Below are positions 42,903 through 54,275 of a stretch of DNA of 64,000 nucleotides, piece after piece (within the stretch, counting starts at the first letter, position 1; the number at the start of each line of letters is the position of its first letter). A program made the translations under genes and the position numbers. The stretch is taken from positions 1,426,001 to 1,490,000 of the forward strand of contig JAPNXP010000015.1 in NCBI GenBank assembly GCA_028753945.1. Reading direction: 5' to 3'. Origin of the DNA: Hexactinellida sp. DTS-2022 (Eukaryota; Porifera; Hexactinellida). Under the pieces are notes generated by a model that saw only the letters and a program-made list of their open reading frames with translations, was not told where the DNA came from and did no database searches.

Positions 42903-44448
42903 ATAGCCTACTCTATATAAGGCCTACCATCAAATGTACCATGGATGAAGTAGTGTACGATAATAATTACTAAGTTACAATATGTACATAATGGTAGGAA
43001 TGTGTTATTTGTTCTCTTGTTGAGAGAGAAACACATACTACTGTGTTTCCTAATTCTAATAATTTCACAAATAATGGAAACAAAACATAGAATAATAAAG
43101 GTAAATATGTAAGTGTTCAATGGTTATGTATCCTTTTTAGTGAGGGAATTTTTTTAATTTACGCTTTTCTATACCTTTAGAAATAAGAGCGGAGTTATAA
43201 TTCTTGACATTATTTGCAAGGAGACAATTTGAAGATGTGAAAATAATTTTATTTATGATAATAATCAGAGAGACACCACAAGATATGCAACTTGAGTCAC
43301 CAATCATACTAGTGTCTTCTAAGAATATCAACGTAAGCTGGACAAGAGACTTTCTGAATGATCCTTGCATGAACATCGCCGTCAAGTTGTCTTGCTCTCA
43401 ATCGCAGTCAGAGTCTTCCTTAAAGTTATTATAGAGTCTAGTATAACCTCGGATGGATATTTTAGACCGCCACGGTCATTAAATCTTATAAGTGTAAGCT
43501 CAGGTTGTGAATCTTCATCAAAAAGAAAACCATTATCAATAGTTATAATTCATTGCAAAAATGACATGACTGAGTGTTTTTCAAATACTTATGTACTGAA
43601 TATCCAGCAATAAAAGCCAATGACTGAACTATTTGTCTACTCATTCAATGGAAGTTAAATCACCTATTTCATCCATGACCAGTTGCACATCTATTTCGCT
43701 ATCATTACAAGTATCACACGTTGTTGAGTATGAATCGAAAATGTTTGAAGTGAATTAAACCCAGATTCTTGTTGGGACAAAAATATCTTCAAAATGTTGG
43801 ATAATTTTAGGCGGCGTTCAGTTTCAAGAATTTGAAGATATGTAATATGATAATTCGAACCTGACATCATACGATATAGGCCAAAATGATGTTCTAACGG
43901 ATCTGTCTGTAAAAAAGAACTCAAGAGATATCTAAATCCACAAAACTCAGTTAAATAGTTGGTAATCTCAGGCAAGACAGTACACGAATGTTTGATGCTG
44001 GTAAAAGTTTGCTAACTTAATTTTCCTTTATCGCCTGGTAATGCTTGCCAAGCTTCTAACCAAGTTACAACACAAGCTAAGAAGGAAAATCGTCCGTCCT
44101 GGAATATTAAAGGTCTTGAGAAATCATCATTTAAACGTTGACCTTTAAATGGTGTGTTTATATTGAATATTTTCCAAATTTTAAGGAGGATATCAGCAAA
44201 CTCATGAGTATTGTTTCTGGTTTCTGACTGACGAAGTTCATTTTGTAATTTAAAAGCTGCAATTGTCAATTCATTGATTACTTTCAGAACTAGTTTCACA
44301 TTTTGGCGCTCAATGATAGAAGGAAAGCATGCTTTGATCGTTAAGTTTGGAGCTAATTTAGCAAAGGATTGTTTCTCTGAATTGTAGAGGAGGCGCACAT
44401 CATTGAAAGATGCTGATAGAACTTTAACTGGATCTTCATAAGAACTTA
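42903..44448 (-). pseudogene. P-superfamily transposase, copy C (C-terminal two thirds)
   Basis: The element end ATAGCCTACTCTATATAAGG is at 42903. The minus strand encodes SFAKLAPNLTIKACFPS, RFSFLACVVTWLEAWQALPG, then DPLEHHFGLYRMMSGSNYH, and a basic C-terminus. These are P-transposase landmarks. Several frame changes separate the pieces and the THAP end is missing; the upstream side stops at the 205-bp inverted repeat at 44449. Confidence 0.7.
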
Positions 44449-44653
44449 ACGGCGTTATAATGATTTAAAGAGAAAGTATGTTTCATAAATTTTGTCGAAA
44501 TCCTCTAGTCAATTTTTTCAAAAATTCTAGCATGTTGATATTATTTTGTTTCCTTGTTGGATTTCAAATTAATAGGTTCTAAATATTAAATACAAAGAAG
44601 TAGAGTGTATGCTATTTTCCTGAAAATCACTCCGGCAGTCTACGGTTAATTTA
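44449..44653. repeat. About 205-bp inverted repeat, left arm
   Basis: Runs from AACGGCGTTAT to AGTCTACGGTTAA; the inverse is at 48227-48430. Solo relatives occur near 35850, 42650-42850 and 52240. Confidence 0.7.
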
Positions 44654-45589
44654 TTGATGATGAAAAAAGTCCACATTTAATGATGAAAAATTTGACTCAT
44701 AAGTGATTAAAAGAATTCTTGCACTCATATGATAGTTTAGAAGTTTCTCCATGCAATGCAACAACAATCTACTCCTAATCATTAACAGGAAAAACTTATC
44801 CGTTCCGCAAAATACGATTCTCAATCCAGCTTCACACGAGATCTTTTACGCAACTTCTGACAAGATGCTGTTATTAAGATCGATAAATCACTTCAACTAA
44901 AGACTTTGACCTTATATGGGCATAAAATGTGACAATTTCTGATGACCAAGCAAAATGCATATCTCCTGAACCTTTGAGTCTAAAGCTTAGCTCTAAAATC
45001 CTTGTAACATCATTACTGCAAATAATAATCATTGAAATGACAACTTTAGCTCTGAAAATATTAAGTAGGTCATTCTATATAATTTATGCCCATATATGGT
45101 AATTGGGAGGTGCATTCAAACAATAACTAAGCATAAAATTCACCTAATAAACAGATCAGCTTGAACTAAGCTCTAAGTTCCTAATTGGTTTTAAAATCAA
45201 ATTTATAGGCAAAGATTCATATAGCATAGTTTGCTGATGCAAATAAGTTCGATATATAAAATAAGTTAATATTCTTTTCAAATGGTCATAAATCCATTTA
45301 TTATTTTCCAGTATTCCTCAATATTTCAAAATATTTTCCTGAAAAGAATAACTACAATATCATGCTGAAAATATCAAAGCATGTTCACGATATCTATACC
45401 CTAAATAAACATGTTTTTGATTATTGATTAACTGCTCAAAAATCATTTGTAACTTCTCTTTGAAAAATCTAGACAAATGAAAAGTGATGAATGCAATTTA
45501 ATAGACTTTTATACATTCTTAGGATAGTACCATATACTAGCAGCTTACATAGTTAACTCAATACAGTTCTGTAATATACAACGCTCTTA
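44654..45589. other. No gene seen
   Basis: AT-rich; only diverged repeat-like sequence. Confidence 0.4.
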
Positions 45590-47530
45590 AGAAGGAACAT
45601 TTCGACCGATACAGGTATTTTACATTTTCTCAGTTAAAAAATGGGCTGTTCTGCCGGTATTGTGTATTATTTGCTTCACTAACCATCAGAAATAACAAAA
45701 TACAAAAGCCCGGATCTCTCGTTATCAAGCCATTTACAAACTACGCTCGGATGTTCGGATCACAAGGAACAATATATAAGCATACCTCCACTGACTATCA
45801 TCGATATGCGACTGAAATAGCTGAATAATTTAAGAAGCGGTCAAAAGATACCTCAAAAAGGATTGAGAACATTTTAAACACAAATCGGGCACAACAAATA
45901 AAGGATAATCGCGAACGTCTTAAGCCTTAATAAAGTCGATACTTTCTGCGCCAGCAACGGACTTGCATTGAGAGGACACCGAGACAGTGGTAATTTTACT
46001 CTAGACCAGCCAACAGAAAATGATGGTAACCTGCGCGCTTTGTTGCGATTTCGAGCGGAGTCTGGCAGTGTAGCTGTTTCCGAAAAAATATTGACAGCTA
46101 GCTAAAAATGCCCGATATCTGCACTACGAAATTCAAAATGAAATTATACATATTTATGGGGATCAGATTATCAACGTCTTATTAAAACGAATAAATGACA
46201 GTGGATATTTCTCAGTACTAGCTGACGAAACAACTGATATAAGTGGCATAGAACAACTGAATATTTGTATACGTTACTATTACAACAGCACTATTTGTGA
46301 AGACTTTCTAACATTTTTGCCTGTTTATGATTTGACTGGAAAATCTCTTTCGAAACCCATACTTGACACGCTTAAAGGCTATAACATCAACCTAAACAAA
46401 TGATCGGACAAGGATACGACGGTGCTAGTGCCATGTCAGGAGTGTTCAAAGGTGTGCAATCAGAAATTAGGAGAGAATGCCCGACTGCTTCGTATGTACA
46501 TTGTAGCTCACATTGCCTGAACCTTTCACTGTCCAAGGGCTCGATAGTACAAGCTATACGAAACACTGTTGGAACAATGAGTGAAGTGCTAACATTTATC
46601 AACGCCTCCGCAAAAAGACTCCACTGTTTCATAGAGAAAACTAAGGATGCTCCGGATGTTGGTGCAAAGCGGCGTTTAATAAGGCTTTGCGAGACACGTT
46701 GGGTTGAGAGACACGAATCCGTCTCCAGGCTTCGCAAATTTCTTTGAGGAAATACGATCGTTTTGCAGGAGATTTCAACGTGGCGTGATGTAACGTCGTC
46801 ATCTAAAGCATGGACGTTGAAGCTATCAATACTGAAACACGAGTTTGTCATTGCACTGTTGGCAATGGAGAATGTGTTGGCCGTAACTAAACCCGTTTCT
46901 GAGAAGCTTCAGAAAGTGGACAAAGATCTTATACATTGTGTAACAGAAAAAATTTTGTGTATAGATGTGCTAAAGGATAAGCGAGAAACGCCGATTCTGT
47001 CATGAGAGAACTATGTATAGAAGCTGAGAAGATATTAAATGAGGAATTACAACAACCGCGCATTACGGGGCTCCAACGAAATCGAGCTAATATGACTGCT
47101 TCAAATGCAGGCGAGTACTTCAAACGTTCGATTTTAATACCCTACCTCGACAGAAATATCAGCGACCTCATTGACAGATTCGACAAACACAACACGATGG
47201 CAATGAGAATTTCCGCCCTACTCCCTTGCTACGTGGATAAGTATGCATTTATAAATATTGAAGAAATAATAACGTTTTACCAGAATTGTTGCCCATATTT
47301 AAATATTGAAGTACGAGGGGAGCACGACCGATGGGTACTGAAATGGAAGAAGATCGAGATTATGAAACGACCGAGATGTCCCGCCGAAGCACTTTCCGAA
47401 TGTGATCGAAACTTTTATCCTGCTATCTATACATATTTAAAAATCTACTGCTGCTTACCAACTACTACGCATCATCCGAACGGACTTTTTCGACATTAAA
47501 ATACCTTAATATCAGCAAAAAAATATTGTT
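45590..47530 (+). pseudogene. hAT transposase with TTF-type finger (DUF4371 type), degenerate
   Basis: In order: a TTF finger (NGLFCRYCVLFA, KPGSLVIKPFTNYARMF), ASNGLALRGHRDSG, YFSVLADETTDISG, GQGYDGASAMSGVFKGVQ, HCSSHCLNLSLSKGS, RLCETRWVERHES, and a C-terminal dimerisation start DLIDRFDKHN. Stops and frame changes occur at about 45828, 46100, 46390, 46750 and 47000, and the last conserved serine-rich motif is truncated. It lies between the two 205-bp inverted repeats. Confidence 0.75.
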
Positions 47531-47673
47531 TGTAGATATTCATCTTTATACTGTAGAACACATATACATATAGAATGATAACACCGTCTCTTAAATTTCA
47601 ATTATACAATTATTTTATTTTATTTTTTGATTTTTAAAATTTTTCTAATGTTCAATTCCTATACCCTAGAAAA

Positions 47674-48030
47674 CAAAAGTGGGTTTGCGCCAACATTCGC
47701 CCAGAAGTTTATATAACAGAAATCTAGTTGAATGTTTTTCTATCTTATAGTTCATGAATAGATCTGTGATTTGTCGGGTTGTATAAGCTCTATCAAATAT
47801 AGAAGTATTTTTCTTTTGAAGTTAAAAAAAGTTCCGGACAAAAACCCCCACTTTTCTTGGATTTTCATGGAATTTCGTGAAAATTTGGTAATAAAATGTG
47901 AAAAATGCATCGAGAAGTTTAATCAAACCAACTAATCACAGATCTACTCATAAACTATACGAAAGAAAAGGATTTAACTTGATATCTAGCAAATAAATGC
48001 TTAGGGAATGTTGGCGTAAACTCACTTTGT
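47674..48030. repeat. Fold-back element
   Basis: CAAAAGTGGGTTTGCGCCAA at the left and an inverse-type GAATGTTGGCGTAAACTCAC at the right enclose repeated GATCTGTGATT/AATCACAGATC arms. Non-coding. Confidence 0.65.
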
Positions 48031-48226
48031 CGATTTTTGAAAAATTTCGTCATAATAGGAGTTAATATTATTAAAAAATAGAAAAATACCAAAAAAATTG
48101 TTCTATACCGATTTTCGAATTTTTTTTTAGATCTGTATACTACATATATAGATGTAGCGTTGAATGCAATAAACTGTAAATGAGTGTATTCTCATTTTTT
48201 TTATTTGCTGATATTAATTAGCCTTA

Positions 48227-48430
48227 ACCGTAGACTGCCGGAGTGATTTTCAGGAAAATAGCATACCTGTAGTTCTTTGGATTTAATATTTAAAACCTAT
48301 TTATTTGAAATCCAACAAGAGCACAATAATATATCAACATGCTTGAATTTTTGAAAAAAATTACTAGAGGATTTCGACAAAAAGTGATGACACATACTTT
48401 CTCTTTAAATCGATATAACGCCGTTAACAT
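48227..48430. repeat. About 205-bp inverted repeat, right arm
   Basis: Reverse complement of 44449-44653, starting TTAACCGTAGACTGCCGGAG and ending ATAACGCCGTT. Confidence 0.7.
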
Positions 48431-48991
48431 GTTACTACTCCTTTGTTTCTAAACTTGAACAAAGATGACTTTTTTATTAGTTATCAGCGGCCGTATTCAC
48501 TAAGAACTTAAGATCGAACTTAAGATCGATCTTAGTGCTTAAGTCTTAAGTTTGATCTTAAGTCGTATTCACTAAGATCGGTATTCACTAAGATTTAAGT
48601 TCGATCTTAAGACCGAACTTAAGACCGAACTTTAAGCTACTTAGAGAGGTGTCTTAAGTATTGTATTTGATTCGATTTTCATTAATTACTTCATAAACTT
48701 TGTTCAAATTTACTTCTATCGAACATTTAATCTACCTGAGATTGAATATTAGACTTTCAAATAAACGTTAAATATTTTTTGAAAGGTTTCTGGTATTGTG
48801 TGTAATCACATGATATAATTCGTAGCATAATATTACTGATCGTATGAATAAACATACCTACATTGTTTTAAATGTAATACTAGTTCTAATATGCATTACC
48901 ATAGAGAAAGGATTTTCTATATTTATTCATATGGCTGTTGGAAATCATTTACATTATTTTTCCATCAGTCTTAGACGTTTCAATCTATAAA

Positions 48992-49707
48992 TTACTCCCT
49001 CTGCTCTTCTATCAACTGAAGCTGTGCTGAGAATACAGCCATCTGTTGATACAAAACTGCCTGCTGTAATGGAAGTAAGTCTGCAGCACTCAATAACTCG
49101 ACCGAATCATCTTGGTTATCAACAGTTCGCCTCCTCTTCCGACTTTTCTTCGATGGCTTATATGTCGGGATTTCAACTTCTGGAGATCTAAAATTGTACT
49201 TCCTTCAAATTCAACGGGACCCTCAATTGATGCTGTTAAGCTATTTGATGCTATTGGGATTTCATTGTTCCCAGCTGGTGATTGGAAAAAATCAACAGCA
49301 CCTGAAATTCCACTAAAAGCAGGGGTGTTTTGAAACATCTCTGTTACCCGGTCTGCAGAGTCAGAAATACCTCTATCTGCTGATATAATGAGCATGTCCT
49401 CGTCTTCGATACGTCCAGCAGTGTTTGTACCCCCCCCAGTCTTTCTGGCTTCCCTAAAGCTTGCATCAATTTTATGCTTGGCGTTTAGCTTAAGGTTGGT
49501 CCATTTTTTTTTCACATCTTCTACAGCTCTGCCATTGCCATATGCTGAATTAAGTTTGACTACAATGTCTCTCCAGATTTGTTTCTTCTTTTTGTTTTTG
49601 TCAGCACTATTTCCTGAGCCTTTCAAAATCTCACCTGCTGATTCAATTTCATTAATGAGACTACATTCTTCTTCTCTGCTCCAATTTGTTTTGCGGTTAT
49701 GCTCCAT
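48992..49707 (-). CDS. Harbinger Myb/SANT-like DNA-binding protein (one frame break)
   Basis: The N-terminus NWSREEECSLINEIESAGEI followed by QIWRDIVVKLNSAYG and VKKKWTNLKLNAK is a Myb/SANT-like trihelix, the partner that brings the Harbinger nuclease to DNA. After GSTI the protein continues in another frame as RSPEVEIPTYKPSKKSRKRR, DSVELLSAADLLPLQQAV and QLIEEQRE to a stop at 48992. Adding one T at the four-base run 49190-49193 joins them. Without that change the frame stops at 49090 after an unrelated tail. Confidence 0.75.
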
Positions 49708-50006
49708 TTTTTTCGGTATTGTAAACTTATTGCAAGTACTCAGCAGCTATTTATATTTACGGTTGGAGGCCGACTTACGAAATCATTAATGACACTGTTT
49801 ATTTCGTAACGCAAATGACGCAGAAATTTTGATGTCGATATGTTAATTTTTTGTTTTAGTGAACTGTTTCATGTTACAATATACAAAGCACTTGTTGTTT
49901 ATATGTTTTGTTTAATCTTTATGTAATGAATGCATTATATACAACTTATGCTCTTTGATATATAAATTATATTAATTGTATAGTAGCGTTTAAATACAAT
50001 CTTAAT

Positions 50007-51050
50007 TCAACTAAAGTTATGAATAACAAACTGATCCCTGTAGTGTTTTGCAGCAAAATGCCCAGTTTCCTCAAATGCGAACGGTTCATCCATCATACTT
50101 GTATGATGATCAATAATGGAATCTTCCAACATGGGTTGCTTCCAAACAATAGCCATATTATGAAGAACAGCACATGCGAGAATAATAGTGCAGACTTTAT
50201 CTGGAGCCATGCGGATCTCTCCGTGAAGGCAATGAAATCTTCTCTTCCACCTCCCAAAGGTTTGCTCGATTAATACACGCGTTTTTTTGTGGGAATAATT
50301 ATAATTCTCTTGAACATTTGAAGCAGGTTGCCGGTATGGAGTTAATAAATAGGATTTCAGCATATACCCGCTATCACCTAAGATATGCTCTCCAACCAAG
50401 AAGTTATTCTCCACATATGTTCCAACCTGAGAGAGCTTCCAAATACGTGAGTCATGTACTGAACCAGGGAATCTTGCCAATACATCGGAAAATCTACCAT
50501 CAGGTAGACAGAGAGCTTGAACATTTATGGAGTGGTAGAAATGTCTGTTTACATAATCAGCCTCATTTTCAGAAGGCTTTTGAATACGAACATGTGTTCC
50601 ATCTACAAGTCCAAGAACGCCGGGTAGGTTCGCGAGCTCATAAAACTGGGACTTAATCGTAGCCTTGTCAGCAGAACCGGGCATGCTAATAAACTTTGAA
50701 TATACCGATTGTAGTCCGAGTGCAACGGCTCTAATGTACCTGCAAGCTGAGGGTTGGCTCACGTGAACTCCATCACCACAAATTATCTGAAAAGTCCCAG
50801 ATGCAAAAAATTGTAGAGCAACACAAACTTGTACATGTGGATGTGCAGCATGAGATCTATCAGTTGAATTAAGATGATCAACTATGATCTCTTTAATCCT
50901 TAATATTGCTGTCCTTGAGAAGCGGTAACGCTGCACCAATTCTAGATCATCATAGAATTCCAAAGGATCACTACGATCTCTGAAGACTCTCTCTCGAGCG
51001 AGAGAATTTTCCGATTCTTCTGCTAAAAACAATGGAATCAATCCTGCCAT
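50007..51050 (-). CDS. Harbinger nuclease/transposase (HARBI1-like)
   Basis: 347 residues, uninterrupted, close to the 350 of HARBI1. The DDE residues are visible: Asp150 in GLVDGTHVRI, Asp226 in ILGDSGYML and Glu262 in LIEQTFGRWKRRF. The helix-turn-helix-like N-terminal part contains FASGTFQIICGDGVHVSQPS. It cuts DNA at the element ends in the nucleus together with the Myb-like partner encoded downstream. The start ATG at 51050 is the first in frame and gives the expected length. Confidence 0.9.
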   Translation of the reverse strand: MAGLIPLFLAEESENSLARERVFRDRSDPLEFYDDLELVQRYRFSRTAILRIKEIIVDHLNSTDRSHAAHPHVQVCVALQFFASGTFQIICGDGVHVSQPSACRYIRAVALGLQSVYSKFISMPGSADKATIKSQFYELANLPGVLGLVDGTHVRIQKPSENEADYVNRHFYHSINVQALCLPDGRFSDVLARFPGSVHDSRIWKLSQVGTYVENNFLVGEHILGDSGYMLKSYLLTPYRQPASNVQENYNYSHKKTRVLIEQTFGRWKRRFHCLHGEIRMAPDKVCTIILACAVLHNMAIVWKQPMLEDSIIDHHTSMMDEPFAFEETGHFAAKHYRDQFVIHNFS

Positions 51051-51828
51051 TTAGATGAAAAGAGAAGAGTATGATAATGATAAATAGCACTAACAAATGA
51101 AAATATGCATATCATTTTTCATTATAAACAATTATACTCGAGTAAATCATCGCTATTATATTGTACATTCCTAATCACATTCAATAGATGTGTTAGTTGT
51201 CAGGAAGATTCCTTATCTTCGTTTGATATTTAATTAAGGTTCCTAGTTGGAAGTCTTATATAATCCTACTAGTGTATAATCATTATATTATAGATTACAA
51301 ACATAAAACATTTAATTTTCATAATAAATCCAATCAAGTTAAAACAATATTGGCACCACCGATATCATGAGACTCGCCAGCCGGCGTGCAGGCAGTACAA
51401 CTACATAAATAGAAACTATGTATTATAGGAGTGGGGAATCATTCTTCTTTGTTCCTAATAATTTGACATTAATTGCCTCAACTGTTGCTCAAAAAGAAAA
51501 ATTAAGAAATATATATTTTACTAGATCAATAATAAATAAACACTTACCATAACTAAATTATACATTAGTTTTGTATTTAATTAGGATAATGCTCTATTCT
51601 AATCATATTTACCTTAAAGTTATTTTTAAGTTCGGTCTTAAGATCGATCTTAACTAAGATCGATCTTAAGTTCGATCTTAATTCTTAGTGAATAGCTCTA
51701 AGTTCGGTCTTAAGATCGATCTTAACTAAGATCGATCTTAAGACTTAAGATCGATCTTAAGACTTAAGATCGATCTTAAGACTTAAGACTGATCTTAGTA
51801 CTTAAGTTCTTAGTGAATACGGCCGCAG

Positions 51829-52600
51829 ATCTCAAAAATTGAACAAATCCGATTCAGTAAACGAAAGTTACATCATTGTAAAAAAATGATAAATTTGTTT
51901 ATGATGGACCATGGATTATGAATTTTTTTATATATTTTAGTTATATCTATCACAACTCTATATTAGTCAAACCAATTATACTAAATAGATATTATTTAGT
52001 CTAATATCTTTTTAGGGTATTTCTACAGTGAAATTATAACATTTAGAATTTACAAAAGTAAGTGGCAGGGGAGTGGAGTAGATCACTTTTATGCTACGTC
52101 ATCATTACAAATTCTGAAAATTTTGATTTTTTGAATGAAATCGATAGAGAGTACAAAACCTATCTAAATCTGAATTTTCATGAAATTTGAATTATTTAAT
52201 CGACCTGTTTTCCTTCTGTTACAACGTGTATCAGTTAGGCAGTCTACAGTTAAAAAACAAAGTTTGACTCTCTAGCTCATATACATTCCGAGTTACAGTC
52301 AGGTATGTGAATATGGAACTAAATGAAATAGAAATTACTTATATAGAGCTGAGCTTTGCAGAGTTCAGTTTTTCACTATGTGATTCATGCACTGAGAAAG
52401 GTCAGTTTTTTTCCAGAGTTTGAAATTGACCTTTAGAAAGTAAGCCTGGGCTTTTAGTATGGGAAAAAATCTGAACTCTACAAAGCTCAGCTCTATATAA
52501 GGATTCCCAATGAAATATCATTTATTTCAACATTAATTGAAATTTTACCATAAACAAAGTTACTTGACAAATTTGGGTAGTTATCAATGCGATGTTAATG
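51829..52600. other. No gene; repeat fragments
   Basis: A P-related terminus (GGCAGTCTACAGTTAA) is near 52240. A copy of the 192-bp repeat starts at about 52256 and is interrupted by a segment with CTGAACTCTACAAAGCTCAG inverted repeats (about 52335-52510). Confidence 0.5.
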
Positions 52601-53942
52601 GGACATACCTAATTTCCGGAACGGGACGGTACGGAACGGTACCATTCCGGAAATTCAAAGTACCTAAATTACGGAATTCCGCGGAACGGTTCCGGAAAAT
52701 ATGAATACCTAATTTCCGGAACTAAATTATTCCGGAAATTCAAATGCCTATTTCCCGGAATATTCGATTCCGGAAATTATAAATGCCTAATTTCCGGAAC
52801 AAATTTATTCCGGAAATTTAAATGCCTAATTTCCGGAATATACGATTCCTTTAATTTTGATCCCTAATTTCCAGAACAAAGATACCTCCTTTCACTTAAC
52901 CCTCGATCGAAAGATATGTGCAACCCCGTGGATGCCCTACCAAGACTCCGAGTAAATCAAGTTAGTGATTCCAATTTCCAATCTTCCTTTCCCGTCTAAA
53001 ATTCCTATTTTTTATTCTTTTACACCCGGGCCTAAATCAATAGCGTTTTAGGGCCCGCTTAGTCCGAAATCGCTAAATGTAGGGATGATCAGTCCAGTGA
53101 TAGGGACTAGACCACTGCGCGGGATAATAATTAATTAATTCATTCATTCATGCGGGACAAAGGATCTGAATATTTTGCGGGGCGTGGCGGCACCCGCATA
53201 CGACCCGCGCAGAGGACCCCTTAAAATATTACAATATTATTAGTCATACTAACTAAGTGTCGCACTCAGGAAGGAGGGCAGTGATACAATTGGCATTTTA
53301 CAACGAGAGTTATCATTAATTAAAAACGTATGTAAGTTCCTAAACACTAAGTATGTATAAGTGACACGTGTCGGACGTGTAGACTGTAGACAAAGTGGTG
53401 TAGAGCACCACCATCACCAAATGTTCTCACGCACGAACGCATTACATACTGATGAAACCTGTGTTCACTACCTAATTGAAAGTCCAACTAATACCACTCC
53501 TGTAATTTATTTGTAGTTAGGGTTCCGTTATTTAATTTGTTAATTTATGTACTTGAGCTGGGATAAATCAACTAAAGATTGATTAAACCTATAACAATAT
53601 ACTTAATCTATGCAAAACGCGGGTCCCTAAATCGCTAGCGATTTAGGGCACCCCTAGAACACAATAGGTTAGCTATTTCGGCCCCTGGGTCCCTAAATGC
53701 CCTTACACCGGTTTGTTTCATTTTACCTTGATAATTTAGCACATTTAGTACAAAATAGTATATCAGAATGCAAGACCAAATGTTGTTAAAGTCTATAATA
53801 ACCAATACCTTGGTGGTTCTAACCCGTTCCGTAATTTAGGTACTTATATTTCCCGGAATGGTACCGTTCCGTAATTTAGGTACTTTGATTTTCCGGAATG
53901 GTTCCGTTCCATACCGTCCCGTTCCGGAAATTAGGTATGTCC
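52601..53942. mobile_element. 1342-bp non-autonomous MULE, 8-bp duplication TGTTAATG
   Basis: The ends start GGACATACCTAATTTCCGGA and its inverse; TGTTAATG is repeated exactly at 52593-52600 and 53943-53950. The inner ends repeat CCTAATTTCCGGAA. No ORF. It shares termini with the 6.2-kb MULE at 29120-35276, its likely source of transposase. Confidence 0.88.
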
Positions 53943-53997
53943 TGTTAATGCCTATATAGTTAGTGCTAACTAGTAGCACGGGGGCGACAGAGATTTT

Positions 53998-54127
53998 TAA
54001 GCACTTACGTGATTGATTAAAAATATTTCTCGAATGAATAATCAGAATTTTCTATAAATATCTCGAATTCTCAAAAATTCTGATTAGTCATTCAAGAAAT
54101 ATTTTTAATCAATCACGTAAGTGCTTA
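53998..54127. repeat. Palindrome upstream of UTP3
   Basis: TAAGCACTTACGTGATTGAT and its inverse form arms of about 50 bp (near-perfect) around an AT-rich centre. Belongs to the end of the repeat family at 37399-38260. Confidence 0.75.
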
Positions 54128-54275
54128 AACAAAAAATGTTTGAATATGAAAAAAGTCCTTCTTTTTGACATAGTAGATCTGGACACCCAGACCTAATGCG
54201 CATGCGCACTTGACTTTTTAATAGCTCCCCTAGATAGATAATTTGTAATGATACGTAACGAGATAGAGAGATAAA

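Larger units (their letters stand above)
48488..51825 (-). mobile_element. 3.3-kb PIF/Harbinger element, nearly complete
   Basis: The ends CGGCCGTATTCACTAAGAAC are inverted and followed by arrays of CTTAAGATCGATCTTAAG. CAG lies on each side (3-bp duplication). It carries both genes of the superfamily on the minus strand. Only one frame break was found. Confidence 0.85.

Noticed and set aside
53445..53465. CTGATGAAAC as a third hammerhead
   Set aside because: The core lacks stem II and the GTC triplet; the match is chance.
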